Positions 31,824-45,000 of a DNA stretch of 64,000 bases are shown here, in pieces. Made by a program: the position numbers and the translations under genes. The notes beneath the pieces are model-generated. The model was not told the origin of the DNA. It saw only the letters and a program-made list of their open reading frames with translations, and did no database searches. How positions within the stretch are numbered: position 1 is the stretch's first letter; each line of letters begins with the position of its first letter. Source of the DNA: Oegoconia quadripuncta (Eukaryota; Arthropoda; Insecta; Lepidoptera; Autostichidae); assembly GCA_949316235.1 (NCBI GenBank), contig OX438743.1:21635771-21699770 (forward strand), given 5' to 3'.

Positions 31824-31900
31824 TAGCTATCCGCCCGCGACTTTGCCTGCGTGGAATAATAAATTTGATTATCGAGCGGGAACTACCCACTTCATCGGGA
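31824..31900 (-). mobile_element. Helitron 3' terminus
   Basis: Complement: CCACGCAGGCAAAGTCGCGG then GCGGATAGCTAG|T. ATTATCGAGCGGGAACTACC alongside is also seen near other Helitron ends. Confidence 0.65.
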
Positions 31901-32554
31901 TAAAAAATATCCTGTCTTAATCCACGGTATATTCTACCTAGAGTGACAGAATGACAGATAGGAAGAAATCGGTTCGTTTCACAATATCACAGATTTCGCT
32001 GTCATCGCGCTTGGTTGCATTCAGGGGTAGTTTTCGGTTCGCGGCGTTCAAGTGCTGGAACGACTTACCTCCACCAATCAAACAAACCAACTCGTTTTGC
32101 ACATTTAAAAGAAAAATGTAAGGAATGGCTTTTATGCAAAAGAAGTCTTCCAGTAACTGGGCCTCTCTAGTACAGAAGTATGACGTGTCAGCCAGTTCAA
32201 TTTTTTGAGATTTTGTTAGTGAGATTGACTTTCTAATTGTTTAGGAATTGTAGGTGTCTTTCGCCAATTATTATTATTTCAAAATTCTTTTTCTCCTAAG
32301 TTTTCGTCATATAATGCTTGCTTGCATGTAGCTTGTAACCAATAGTATTGTAGTGTGCAACAACTTCTGACGTGTTATGCGTTCTGTTATCAGTGAATGC
32401 ACGAGGTGGAGACTGAAAAACAGCTATTTTGCTGAGGCCCCAACCCATTTGTCCACAACGTTAGAAAATTTAACTATAATTAATGATCATGTACTTAGTA
32501 TAATTTTTTTAAGTGGATGAATAAATATCTTTTTATTTATTTATTATTTATTTC

Positions 32555-32912
32555 AGAAATCAGAACTCAGGGTTTGCCAGAGGAGCATGGAACGTAGCAT
32601 ATTGGGAGTCAAACTGATCGACCGCGTCAGAAATGCTACACTACGCTCACGGACTCGGATCTCTGACGTAGGGAAAAAAGCGGCAACGTTGAAGTGGGAC
32701 TGGGCGGGTCACGTGGGCCGCATGCCGTGCGAGTTGTGGGCAAATGCGTCCACTATTTGGACTCCTACAACCGCCAGACGCAAACGGGTCAGACCGCGAA
32801 AACGGTGGAGAGACGAGCTTGACAGTTTTGATAAGGGATGGTTTGTGCTCGCCAAGAACAGAAACGATTGGAAACAGATGAGGGAGGCCTTAATAATAAT
32901 AATAATAATAAT
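32555..32912 (+). pseudogene. RTE-like reverse transcriptase C-terminus
   Basis: Frame 32587-32880 reads MERSILGVKLIDRVRN, RTRISDVGKKAATLKWDWAG, HVGRMPCELW and RPRKRWRDELDSF, the conserved end of insect RTE-type polymerases (MERSMLG...KW.WAGH...R....W.P...R..GRP..RW.D). It ends in an (AAT)n microsatellite at 32893-32911. The upstream polymerase core is missing. Confidence 0.85.
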
Positions 32913-33609
32913 TATTTATTTACCAAATTTCATCCAAATCCGATCATCTGTTTCGCCGTGATTGAGTAACAAAGAAACAAACATCTAAACTTTCGCATTT
33001 ATAATGTTCGATTATTAGCCGGCAGAATCTTCCAGATAAGCAATGTCCCATCTAGGAGTACTTATTTTCTTGTTACTCTATGGTCCCCGCGTATCGTAGG
33101 CCACACCGTGTCATTACACCTGCTCGACCTCCATTCCATCGTATTGTCTTTATTGCAAGTTAGCACTCCGATTGGAACTGACAATTTTTTGCAAACAAAA
33201 TATGTAAGTTCCCTCATTAAATCGATATTTATGTTTCGTAAACTGCGGAAACTGGTGCACAAAGGATTGGGAAAATGTTTGTGTGTTGAATACATTGATA
33301 AGAAGAAATACCGTTTGAATAGGTCCAATAATATTATGCATTCGATTGCAAAACGTTTCATTTTTATATATTTCCTTTAGTATCTGTGCTGTAGAGATCA
33401 TCGTCTTCTTGAAAAATGAAAATGAAAAAATGTTTATTTCTTAAGATTGTTGTTAAGATTTCCTTTTAGGTATAAGGATACCTGTGCCAGAAAATATTGC
33501 TCTTCATTAACTAAGCAAAGTAAACATTGTAATTATTAATAGATTAGATGCAACCACTTAATTTTAAACATCTCTTAATATTATGTGTGTATGTGTGTGT
33601 GGGTGTGTG

Positions 33610-33866
33610 TCTTACCCTGGTCCCAATTTATTTGGGGTCGACTCAGTACGTATTTTTCTTCCAATCTCCTGTATCAGCCGTTACCTCATCATTAACTCCG
33701 TGTTCGTTCATGTCACCCTTCACACAATCCATCCATCTATTCCGTGGTCTTCCTCTTCCTTTCCAACCATCGACATCCATATTCATCACTCTCTTAGTAA
33801 CATACGTTTCATCCCTCCTCATATCATGTCCATAACAAGCTAAACGGTTTCCTTTCAATATCACCA
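33610..33866 (-). pseudogene. LINE reverse transcriptase C-terminus
   Basis: Minus strand: ILKGNRLACYGHDMRRDETY, VTKRVMNMDVDGWKGRGRPR and NRWMDCVKGDMNEHGV, a non-LTR polymerase end (MRRDE..V.K.V....V.G...RGRP..RW.D). It abuts the CR1-like tail at 33872. Confidence 0.8.
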
Positions 33867-33871
33867 ATAAG

Positions 33872-34390
33872 GTTTTTTTTTTTATATGAGAGGGCGGCAA
33901 ACGAGCATGCGGGTCATCTGATGGAAAGCAATCACCGCCGCCCATGGACACCCGCAACACCAAAAGGGTCACAGATGCGTTGCCGGCCTTTGAGGAAGGT
34001 GTAGGCTCGTTTCTTGAAGGTTCCAATGTCGTACTCGTTCGGGAATAAAGCTGCCGGAAGTCCGTTCCACAGGGTGGTTGTACGTGGTAAGAAGTTTCTT
34101 GAGAAACGTACAGTGGTAGACTTCCACTCATCCAGGTGTTGTGGATGGAAATTTAATTTTCGGCGAGAAGTGTATCGGTTAAATTGAGCAGCGGGTATTA
34201 GCCCGAACAGTTCTTCAGAACACTCCTCATGAAATATGCGATAGAGAATGCAGAGGGACGCGACATCTCTTCGCAACGCCAGGGGATCCAGTCGGTCAGT
34301 GAGACTCTCTTGGCCGACAATTCGGACTGCGCGACGTTGAACGCGGTCAAAAGGAAGAAGGTGGTGCCATTTTGATTGTTTGAACAACCC
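33872..34390 (-). pseudogene. CR1-like LINE, RT C-terminus and 3' end
   Basis: The minus-strand frame from 34387 down to 33932 is open for 151 codons: [53 protein letters not shown] and [11 protein letters not shown]. This is the conserved end of CR1/Jockey-type polymerases, running straight into the 3' UTR. It is 5'-truncated but not frameshifted, so it is fairly young. Confidence 0.87.
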
Positions 34391-34401
34391 GGTTCATTAC
34401 G

Positions 34402-35515
34402 CAGTAATATAAAGGTGAATTTAAATTCGTGATGATTCCCATTAACTGGTGACGCTACTCTTGATTATGAACAACCGCCTTCGTGGCTCAATGTAAACAA
34501 CATTGAGCTTACGATTCGGTAGTCGCGGGTTTGATCCCCAGCGGGTTACATGTTTAAGTACTCGGTTTGGTTGGTGGTAGGGCATTTTAAATGTCCGCCT
34601 GGCTAGCTACCACCATCTTATCTAAATCTGCCGCCAAGCAGTTCCGGTTGTCAGAGATAAGATAGCCAGTCCCCGAAATGTGTTGGGGTTTCCGGGTCAG
34701 TACGCTTCCACCTTCGACTTCATCTTCACTTAACATCAGGTGTGATTGAGGTCAAGTACCAATCCGTTGTGCATAAAAAAAAACAACTTTCCCCAAGGAA
34801 ACGTCGAATTCTATAGTAAACCATTCTGAAACCGTCTTTAGTATAGAAGTCCGTTTTCGGTTGAATTCGGCTGTGATTCTTTAAAGAAAGAAAGAAAGAA
34901 AGAAAAGTATTTATTGCCAACAAATACAGAAAATTTCGTAAGGTATAACATTTTCCTTATTTAAATGTATGTATTTGTGGCAAAGGGATTGGGCGTCAGC
35001 ATTTGCTGCCAATATGTCTTATGGCAATTGACAGCGCTGGTTTTCAGCGCAACCCCTCTCTCACTTAGGATTTCAACATAAAACAGCAGTCAGGCGCGTT
35101 CCCACATACACTTATGTGTGAGAAAAAAAAACAGGAAAAAAAGAAAAAAACTGCTGTTACCTACTTGAGAGTGCGATAACAAAAAGGAAAAGATCTTAAA
35201 AATAAAAAAATAAAAAATCATCTGTGAATTAGCCACTAAGCACACTTTTTACGTCTGTAACAATAATGCTAGAATACCTAATTCTAATAATATAAAAACT
35301 TCATACAAGCTCATACAAGTTCTTAGTGGAAAGTAGTTTGTAATCAGGAGCAGAGTCACCAGCCGAAAATTGTTGGGCTTCCATATTGAAAGTGGTTTCA
35401 GAATGGTATTGATCGAATTCGACTATGTTCCCTTGGGGAAAGTTGTTCGTAATCAAGAGTGACGTCACCAGTTAATGGGAATTATATGAATTCAAATTCA
35501 CCCTGTATAAGTCTA
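34402..35515. mobile_element. Non-autonomous mariner-like element with SINE inserted in its left arm
   Basis: The right end reads, on the minus strand, TATACAGGGTGAATTTGAATTC then ATTCCCATTAACTGGTGACG and ACAACTTTCCCCAAGG. The left end has the inverted counterpart (AGGTGAATTTAAATTCGTG..., CCCATTAACTGGTGACG). The left copy is split by a SINE at 34476-34771, after which AACTTTCCCCAAGG and CCATTCTGAAACC continue the arm. No transposase frame is seen. A third copy of the arm motif lies near 19990-20040. Confidence 0.65.
34476..34771 (+). mobile_element. SINE family C with readable target duplication AACAAC
   Basis: CGCCTTCGTGGCTCAATG to CCGTTGTGCATAAAAAA. AACAAC at 34470-34475 and again at 34772-34777 flanks it. 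The sequence on each side belongs to one interrupted mariner-like arm. Confidence 0.87.
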
Positions 35516-35599
35516 TGTGTATAGGTCACTGAACGTATCGAACACGGGACACCAAGAGCTTGACGTCATCGCCATCGCAATAATGCTCTTGTCGGTGGA

Positions 35600-35712
35600 G
35601 TAGAAGGGGTAACGACCACGTCTCTCTACTTTCCGCCCTCGTTTTAACCTCTTGGTACGACACGACATTCACCTTTTCTTTCAATTGGTCAAAGTAGTTG
35701 GTCTAGGTAACC
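35600..35712 (-). mobile_element. LINE 3' fragment, second copy of the same family
   Basis: TTTTAACCTCTTGGTACGAC and ACGACATTCACCTTTTCTT are identical to 36360-36400. It is followed by a poly-A-like run in plus orientation. Confidence 0.6.
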
Positions 35713-35962
35713 TGTTGTAGCTGTAAAAAAAAAAAAAAAAAAATATACTGCTATACCATAAGATGGCGGGTTGGAATTCCGCTAAGGGCATATAATGCTT
35801 TCATGATGAATACAGACATGACATGTGTTCTCTAGTTATGGATGTTTTTCATTTATAATTATGTATTTATTTCTTCTTTTCAATTTAAGAGCTTAATATT
35901 ATTGTATCAAATCAAATCAAATACTTTTTATTGTTTAAATAAGGAAGGTACATTTATTTTTT

Positions 35963-36290
35963 ATTTTTTATGCGTAACGGGTTGGTACTTGACCTCAATC
36001 ACACCTGATGTTAAGTGAAGATGAGGTCGAAGATGGAAGCGTACTGACCCGGAAACCCCAACACATTTGGGGGACTGGCTATCTTATCTCTGACAACCGG
36101 AACACGACAATGCTATTAACATTGCTGCTTGGCGGCAGATTTAGATAAGATGGTGGTAGCTAGCCAGGCGGACATTTAAAATGCCCTACCACCAACCAAA
36201 CCGAGTACTTAAACATGTACCCCGCTGGGGATCGAACCCGCGACCTCCGAATCGTAAACCCAATGTTGTTTACATTGAGCCACGGAGGCC
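35963..36290 (-). mobile_element. SINE family C, full length
   Basis: TTTTTATGCGTAACGGGTTGG to TTGAGCCACGGAGGCC, with all internal hallmarks. Confidence 0.86.
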
Positions 36291-36359
36291 ACATTTACAT
36301 ATCTTATTAGAAACTACATATTATATTTTATTTATTGACAAAAAAAAATGTATGTGTGT

Positions 36360-36545
36360 AGTTTTAACCTCTTGGTACGACACGACATTCACCTTTTCTT
36401 ACACTTGCTCAAAGTAATTACGCCTAGGTTTTCCCCTTCCTCTCTTTCCACCAATCTTTCCCTCAATTATGTTCTTCAAAAAAATATCGTGTCGTATCAA
36501 GTGACCTATCATCTTTCCTCTTCGGTTCTCAACTGTGGCTAAGTT
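36360..36545 (-). pseudogene. LINE reverse transcriptase C-terminal fragment
   Basis: Minus strand: ENRRGKMIGHLIRHDIFLKN, IIEGKIGGKRGRGKPRR and VNVVSYQEVK. The last 65 bases recur at 35636-35705. Confidence 0.75.
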
Positions 36546-36903
36546 TTACTTGAGATAAATATTTCCTTTAAAGACTGGTTAAGTGCTCTGACGTGTGTGC
36601 AAATTCCAGTATTTATTTTTCTATGATTACTTCAGGAAAGATGGACTCAAAAACAAGCCAGTGACGTCTTAGATCCCGTATTCAATAAAAACATCGGCGA
36701 AGTTCGAGTCGGGAGTTGGGCAATGAGAGTTCCGTGCTATCAGTAAACACAAAAATACACCAGAATTTATTCGTTCATTCTCATACCTCCGTAGCTGAAT
36801 ATATGTATTTTTTAGTAATCTGTGGCTAATGGTGCTGGTATTGCAATTAACCATATTGTTTGTAAATTAATCTATAAGTAACAGTTACTGTACAGTAACA
36901 GAT

Positions 36904-37026
36904 GACCGATTGGTGTAGTGGATAGTGACCCTATCAGCGAAACCAACGGTTGAGGGTTCGAATCGGCGTAAATGTTTGTGTGATGAATACGAACATTTTA
37001 TTCCCAAGTCTTGGATGTTTATATGT
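36904..37026 (+). mobile_element. SINE family A, 3'-truncated
   Basis: ACCGATTGGTGTAGTGGATAG with a partly degenerate B box (GGTTCGAATCGGCG); it stops after CTTGGATGTTTATATG. Confidence 0.8.
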
Positions 37027-37732
37027 ATGTATGTGTTTCCCAGAATAACCCTATATGTTGAATGTGTATGGCCTATAATAATCTCAGTTGTGATGTGATG
37101 AGATTAATTTTAAGACCTTTGTATACTAACATGAAAACACATTAAACAATATGAAAACACTGAAAATTTAGATAACCTCCTAGAGAGCCAATGGTTCATC
37201 ATGAAGTTATAGACCAAAATATATTAGAAACGACTAGTTTTCATTACTAGTGCCGCAATTTTCTTTGACTACATGTACCAAAATTCAATTGACTACATCA
37301 AATAGTTTCTGAAAGTATTCCGTTTTGTGATTTTTGTTACGGAACACTAAAAAGAAAAATAGGTAATAGGATGAACCTGTATAACCGGTAATATTACGAC
37401 CGGCACCGGACACAGATATGCTTGAAATCTCGGCCCATTTTTTTGAGTTCTCTTATTGAATAAATACAGTCTCGCTAATATTCCAAGGTCGTAACCTTAA
37501 GCCTAAAGCCTGTAAGGGGGCAGCCCGTTTAAACTAAGCAGAGTCACAGAATAGATAATAGGCAGAGTCTTTTTTTTTTTTGGAAACCCTTTTTAGCGAC
37601 ACTTTGTGACGTACGTGACAATTGAAGGTGGCAAAAGAAAAAGATTTATTATTAAATTAACGTCACAACTCTAAAAATAAAATTTAAAATTATAAAAAGA
37701 AATATCTAACCAAATATCCCCATAATCCACTT

Positions 37733-37822
37733 TTTATTTATGGGCAACGGGTTAGCACTTGACCTCAATCACAAGTGAAGAAGAGGCCAAAGGTGGAAGC
37801 GTACCGATCCGAAATATTTGGC
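37733..37822 (-). mobile_element. SINE family C, 3' fragment, degenerate
   Basis: TTATGGGCAACGGGTTAGCA and GAGGCCAAAGGTGGAAGCG, with a deletion of the TGATGTTA motif. Confidence 0.7.
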
Positions 37823-37999
37823 CTAATTTCATTTGACTCTAACAAATTTATTAAAGCTTATTATTTCTTAAACCTCTAATATTTTATATATATAGGTATA
37901 AAAAGAATGTCCATCTCCAAATTTTTCAAGATTTTATGTTACCACTCTGTAAGCGTGATAATATGATAACCAAATTATAACTTTATAGTACTAGTTCAG

Positions 38000-38135
38000 T
38001 CTTTGCCGAAACCTTGGGATCTTCAAGAGCAGAGTGAATGGGCATTTACTGGGATCACGTGCTTCATCTTCGACCACATCGTCACTTTCCATCAGGTTAG
38101 ATTGTGGTCAAACGCGAAACCAGTCAATCATAAAA
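38000..38135 (+). mobile_element. CR1-like LINE family 2, 3' end
   Basis: CTTGGGATCTTCAAGAGCAG, ATGGGCATTTACTGGGATCA, ATCGTCACTTTCCATCAGGT and AACCAGTCAATCATAAAAAA, matching 63895-64000. Confidence 0.8.
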
Positions 38136-38377
38136 AAAAACTAAGAGCCTCTGAGCTAAGCCGTGGACAGACAGAGAGAAAGGTTAAAGGACTACGGAAC
38201 CCTAATCCAAATTCATTTATTTACGTTACAAGTCCGACTTTGGATCACAGAAATTCATGTGTACCAAATTTCATCTTAATCGTTACAGGTGTAATTAAAG
38301 AAATTTGAAAAATATTTGTAAGACGCAATTGGCACATTATGTCGGAAACCTTATGTATTTATGTATGTTTAAAATGT

Positions 38378-38500
38378 ATATATTTACAAAAAAAAATATA
38401 TTTCTGTAGTATATCAACCATCTGGTGTCCACAATACAAAGCAAGCAAATATTGCTTAGTATGGAATTAGATGGCGTTGTGTAGGATATTTATATTTATC
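38378..38500 (+). mobile_element. SINE family B, 3' body fragment
   Basis: GTATATCAACCATCTGGTGTCC and AGATGGCGTTGTGTAGGATATTTA are the plus-strand form of the family B tail, about 400 bp upstream of the gene B promoter. Confidence 0.7.
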
Positions 38501-38885
38501 CATGATGCGGCAAGTAAAGTTTAATTTCATTTCATTTCAGTAGATTCGGATCAACTTCGCTGTAACAGACGGACAGACTACTACACTACGGGACCCTACA
38601 AACACTCACCTTTTAAATAAGCAAAACTTTTATGTAGGTAAACAAACTTAACATACACAAAATTCGACCTTGAACTCAAACATATTTTTCTAAAGAATGT
38701 AAATTAGTGATAGACTCTGTTTTAGAGGGCTTCCACGACTTCGACCAGCAAGTCAACTTGCGAGCCCCACCCCCCCGCGCACTTACTATCTCTCAACCAC
38801 TAGTGAGTGATGGAGGGGAATCGTCAAGTAGTCTCGGAGGTCTCATCAAAATGGCTGACGTTCTGTGTGATTCAGAACCTTGCAA

Positions 38886-38920
38886 TATAAGAGGTATACA
38901 GCCGAGGCGAGCAACAGTTG
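38886..38920 (+). promoter_or_regulatory. Gene B probable core promoter: TATAAG plus initiator-like ACAGTT
   Basis: TATAAG at 38886-38891 is followed at 38915-38919 by CAGTT, whose A at 38916 is 30 bases from the TATA start. This would give a 69-base 5' UTR before the ATG at 38985. It is weaker than the gene A promoter because both elements deviate from consensus. Confidence 0.55.
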
Positions 38921-38984
38921 AAAGCTTGCCGCCGACCGACTCGAGCATTAAACAAATTTTAATTAATCATTTGCGTAATCAACT

Positions 38985-39051
38985 ATGCGCGCGCAGGTGT
39001 ACTTTCTAGTCGTTGCCGGCGTCGTGTCCCACGCGTGGGCTGGGGCTCTAC
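38985..39051 (+). CDS. Gene B coding exon 1 (signal peptide)
   Basis: ATG at 38985, 22 codons plus C, donor GTAAGT at 39052. The split codon completes with CT of exon 2 to give Pro23, immediately before the mature N-terminus. Confidence 0.88.
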
Positions 39052-42000
39052 GTAAGTTTTTATTATTTTTTAATCCAGCTTTAGTCATTTCAGGCAATAA
39101 TTTTGTATATTATTTTACAATATCTTTTCTACTTATCTTTTCTGCTCTTGCCGGTGGAGTCCTTTCAACACTTCTCTACATTCCGCCTTTTCTATTATTT
39201 TACAATAGAGGACATAAAAATATTAACGAAAACATATTAAAAAAAGGTATATAAAAAGAATGGCTCTCAAACATTCTTACACGTCATAGGTAGATCACAC
39301 ATATTCCAGATTACTGCTTTTAGGTAGGGTGCAGAAGGCTATAGCTGCTATTTTTCTGATTACTTGTACTTTTTTTAACCTAGTTTTGTACAGCGTGAAA
39401 CAATAAGTATCTTTTTCTCTCTTAGGAATAAATTTAAAGAAATTAATATATTAGCATCGCAATATATTTACGAAAACTTAATGTATGTAAGAAAAAATAT
39501 AGAATCGTTTAAGAAAAACAGTGATATACCTAATGAAAATAAACTTGCTGTTCATGTCAGCCGTTTACACAAAGTCACTAAGTCATTTAAGGGGCAATGT
39601 ATACGCTTATAAAATAAGGTTCCAGTGGACATTCAAAATTTACCTTTAAATAAATTCAAAACCATCATAAAACAGACATTATTTACCAATGGCTATTATA
39701 AAATTTCTGACTATCTGGATGATAAGCAAGCATGGACATAGGCCGCTCGGCAATATTCAATCTAATTATACAATATAATAATATAATTGTAACCCAAACT
39801 TATTTAAAAGAGCAACCCTTGAGTTTCTTGCTCGTTCTTCTCTGGGGTATCTGTGTTGCGAATGAGATTTTAATATTAAGATAAAAAATGTGACGTTTTC
39901 AAGTGATAAGTTTTATCCTACGAAATAATTTTTTTTTATTTTTATTTTAATTTTTTATTAACGCTACTATTAAGTTAATTTTTATTCGACATATTTTTTG
40001 TTTTGTGAAAGTTTTACACTTACTCGTGAAATCACGAATTTCAATTCAAGAAATTATCTTCGGGCTGGCACATACCTTGCTCCGATCTTGTAATTGAGAT
40101 CGCGTCTCAGTCTCAATACAATTTTTTTTATACTGTTTTAATATGTAACAGATTCTCAAGCTTCAACTTAAGGTCATCTCAATCTTGAGAACGGTTTATT
40201 GAAGCTCCTATAAATAACACGATCTCACGATCGACGTGAAGTTAAGTGGATACTTGAGACACTGTTGTGTATTTAAACAGTATCAAAAGAGTGTTGAGAG
40301 TGTCTCGATCTCAATCTTAAGATTGCTTTACTAATACGGGCCTAGATTTCTAGCTGTTCAACGAGGCAACGTGCCCAGTGTGTCAGAGTTCATATATAAA
40401 ATCTTCATTTCAATAAATTTAAAGATACTATAAAACAGAAATTCATGAAAGCTTATTATAAAATACCAGACTATTTAGACGATAATCATCCCTGGACGTA
40501 ACATACTGGCGTACACACTGGCGTTACACAATTAATAATGAAATATAAAAACCTTCTCGTAATATAAAACGTGTTTGAAAAAGCATCCCCTCGAGTTTCT
40601 TGCTTGTTCTTCTCAGGGGAAAATTGCCTTGTGAACAAGCAGTAGCTATAAAAAATGTAAAATTGACTATTTTAAGTGTACCCTTTGTACCTTTAAAATA
40701 AAGCATTTTTGACTTTTGTCTTTGACATGTCCCAAACAGTTTGGATGACTTTAGTTTAATATTTTTTATCTGTAAATATGCCGTTCACAGGCATCCCAAA
40801 AAAAAATTACAAACCAGCAGATTCACGCCGGAGATTCAAAAATTTGCTTTTTTGAAATTCATTTCGTTCGTATTCCCGTGGAATGGATCGACATTCGTTT
40901 TGGAAATCGAACGTAGAGTTAACACGTTAACTGCCGCGACGCAGACACAATTGAAAATCAATTGTTTTCCGGTCACCGGTGACCCGCGTGGCGCTCAAAG
41001 GCTTAATTATTGTTTTTACTTTTTGACAAAACATCGCAACACAGTTTTCAAATGCTTCAAAAATGCTCAATTACGTCATCAATATCAAAAATGGCAAAAC
41101 AATCGACTTCAGTCAAGTACCACTTTCTGAATGTAAATTCTTGACTTGTTGGTGTAAATACTAAAATCACTATCGTCATCATCATAATCGTCATATCGAG
41201 GGAGTATGGGCCCCAGTCCACCACGCGGGCCCATTTGGGGACTTCACATGCCTTGGAATTATTTCTCAGGCATGCAGGTTTCCTCAAGATGTTTTCTTTC
41301 ACCGTTCATGAGCAGTCGGATAAATGCACTTAAGTAATTAAATTAAATTTAAAAACTCATTGGTACATTGCCTGCCTGGGAATTGAACCTCGGACGGACC
41401 TCCTAAATTGAAAAAACATCTTAACCGCTGAGCCACCGACGCTCATCCGACCGAGAAAATTACTATTATGTATTTCCCTCGATTCCTCATTAAATCCCAT
41501 CATCAGAACAGGATTATGATGTTCGTGGGACCATCCTGGAAGTATATCCTATTAAAGAAAGAAAGAAAGAAAGAAAGAAAAACATTTATTCAGCTTAAAT
41601 AAGAAAAGAATTTTCCGAATCGAAGTATGACTGAGTTCTGAGGTAACAAACATAAAAAAATACACACAACCGAATTGAACCTCCTCCTTTTGAAGTCGGT
41701 TAAAAATCAATCCTCTGTACCGGTAACCCATATTCTGTATACGGGCCGAAGTTGCAAGTGGTGTGCGTAGTCCTTTGGATTTCTCCACGCGCTCTTTACA
41801 CTACATACTCATAGGTATTGATTGAGTTATATAGTTTGTCACTAGATGTCGTTCATCCATTTTAAAACGCGGTATCGTTTCTGTCTTTGCGAATGGATAA
41901 GTTAAAATGTAATTGTTTTTATTTGAGTTTTCTCTATTCGTATCGTCGTTTTATTTCTGGGAGGACCTCTAGTAGGCGGGAACAGGTATTATTTATCTAG

Positions 42001-45000
42001 ATATCCTATCCCATAAATATGGTATTCCCAATATACTATCGCTCTAATATTATGAAATGTGTGTGTGTATGTTTGTTATCTCTTCTCGCCTAAACGGTTG
42101 GACGGATTCGGGTCATATTTGGTTGGTAGACTGATTAGTATCTGGATATATAAATAGATAAAATTATTTACTGACCTGATGTTGATAAATTTTCCATGCG
42201 AAGTCGCAGGCAAGAGCTAGTTCTAAACAAAATCTCGTGAATGTACATTTCCGTTTACGATTTGGTCCACAAATTCTATAATCAATTGGTCTCCATAGCT
42301 CAATGTAAACATTACAAGGCTTACGAATCGGAGGTCGCGGGTTCGATTTGTAGCGGATTTAGTAGTAGTTTGTTTGGTGAATCATAGCACATGAAGGGAA
42401 GTATATTAAATATCGTCATTAGCGGGTCTAAAGGAACTTTAAAAAAATAAACGGCATTCATTGCGGTGACCGATTGGTGTAGTGGATGGTAACCCTGTCA
42501 GCGAAATCAACGGTAGCGAATTGAAATACCGCGAGGGGTAGGTAAGTATTTGTGTAATGAATACGAACATTTATTCCCGAGTCATTATATGAATATTTAT
42601 GTATCTTTCTCCGTTATCTAGTTTCTATAGTACAAGCTTTGTTTAGTTTGGGACTAGATGATTGGTGTAAGTGTCCGAAATATTTATTATTATTGCTTAA
42701 CTTAAAGGTCAATCTAAAACATTGTTCTCCAGCTTTGAAGTAAATAGACATATTTCGACATATTCGTCAGCCTTACCTAGCCACTGTTGAGGCACAGCCT
42801 CTCACTAGGTATGGGCCATAATCCACCACGGGGGGCCCAGAGTGGATAAAATTTGTTGCACTTCTCAAAGGCGCTCAAATTTTTCACAAGATATAATTTC
42901 AAAGAAGCTTTCTTCGAATCTGAATCGTTGCCGCGCAACCCGATTATTTAATTAGTCAAGGAACTAACTGATTATTTCGCGTCAGCGTAAAGTTTGAGAT
43001 CAAGTAATCGAGATGTTTGTCTGGCATAAATACATGTTTACTTATTTATAGGCATAATAATGTGGATGAAGCAACCAATCCACTTTCGTTTGTAAACACT
43101 CCGTTAAAAGAGGTGTGTGAGGTCGATTAGGTAATGGTCTCTTGGGCCACGACCATGTCAATGTCAACCCTTTCTGCCCTTCTATGATGGCTCTAGAACA
43201 GTACTCTATCAGTAATCTAACATTTTATTTGAGAGGTTAATATTTGATGATAGACACATTGTTTGAGCAAAGAGCCTTAGAAAAGCGCAAGTTAGTCTTA
43301 CCACTATTCTGAAACTGTATTTTCTTTTCTTTTGCGCAATAAAGTGTATTTGTGTTGTATTCTGTTGTACTTCCACTTTGAAATCATCGGTTTGGAATTA
43401 AGAAACCAGTGAAGTGCGTGTCGGACGGGACTATAAGGGTTCCTAGTTGAACTATATAACACTAGGTCATTTAAAATTCTGTGTGTCATTCGGAGGCTCC
43501 ACTGAAAACCAGCGTTGATGTAGCGAACGCCGAGTTGAAGACCTTTTTGATTCCACCTTGCAACACCGACAATTAGATTGTAAAACCATGTTTGCTTTCT
43601 GTATGTTCCTAGTCTGCGTAATAGTTATTGTGTAGTACTGTCCGGTATAACCGCCTCCGTGGCTCAATGTAAACAACATTGGGTTTACGATTCGGAGGTC
43701 GCGGGTTCGATCCCCAGCGGGGTACATGTTTAAGTACTCGGTTTGGTTGGTGGTATTTTAAATGTCCGCCTGGCTAGCTACCACCATCATATTTAAATCT
43801 GCCGCCAAGCAGCAATGTTAATAGTATTGTTGTGGTCCGGTTGACAGAGATAAGATAGCCAGTCCCCCAAATGTGTTGGGGTTTCCGGGTTAGTACGCTT
43901 CCACCTTCGACCTCATCTTCACTTAACATCAGGTGTGATTGAGGCCAAGTACCAACCCGTGGTGCATAAAATAAGGTAAAAAAACTTATCCTTAAAAAAA
44001 TAAACTTTCTATGAAGTGAGACTGTGATCAAACACATGTCCAGACAATCATAATCGTCTTTCTGTTGCTTCTCCTTTTCTCACAAAATCTCTCCGCGTCA
44101 TGCTTGCCTTAAATCTTGTGTGAACTCACTGTTTTCTTTCTACACTGTGCGACTAGCCAGCCCAAGGCGTCAATGGTCAAGGTGCCTACAATTGTTGAAT
44201 TTCGAAACACTTCACGTAACATACCAGAGTGCAGTGAAATCATTTACCCGTTACTAACTATAACTGCATATACAATGTGTCCCGGAGAGAAGTGACCAGC
44301 GGGCGTAGTTTGAAAATTTATACAAAATTATCGATAAATCATTTAAATTTAGAGACCTAACTGCTTTTGTTTTTTAAAAATTGTTAATCCTTTTTTTTTA
44401 ATAGACATGTCTGACCTTCTGCACTATTTTAGTCATAATTTCTTTGTTTTTACGTCTTTCCCAATTCTTTTTTTTTTAATTCAGTGCTGTTATTATTATT
44501 CATCAAATTAAGTTATGAAAATTATCCCAAAACAAATAAATAATTTATTAAAAAAGAAATAAACTTAAAATTCGACCAACAAAACTGTATTTCTTTAAGT
44601 TTAAAAATAAAAAAACGAAAAATGTCCCTATAACATCATGTTTTTTTTTAATTATTATGATACTACATGATATTCTCTAAAATATCCTCGAACAATGTTT
44701 TATGTTATTTCAAATAAATGTGAACGTACGAGACATTGTAATTGACCTTTTATGCTCCAGTAACTAGATAGAGATAAGTTTAAAAAAATGAAAGTAATGT
44801 TTTAAGCAGTTTATTTGCACATTTAAGTGTTTTGTTATTACAATGAATCATTTTGATTTTAACATGATAGTTTAATAATAAATAAAAGATACTTAATTTG
44901 TTAAAATGGTTGTTTATTAAGAAAAATCAGGTAATTAATTAATTATGTTTTCAAAATGACCGCCGTCAGCGGTTATGCAGGCCAGGCCAATGAAAATTAT

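Noticed and set aside
33050..33380. Overlapping 90-99-codon frames on both strands
   Set aside because: No motif and no conservation clue; mirror frames on both strands suggest chance.
38707..39009. 100-codon open frame overlapping the start of gene B
   Set aside because: It spans the promoter and 5' UTR in another frame, has no family signature, and the signal-peptide frame splices correctly into JHBP exon 2.
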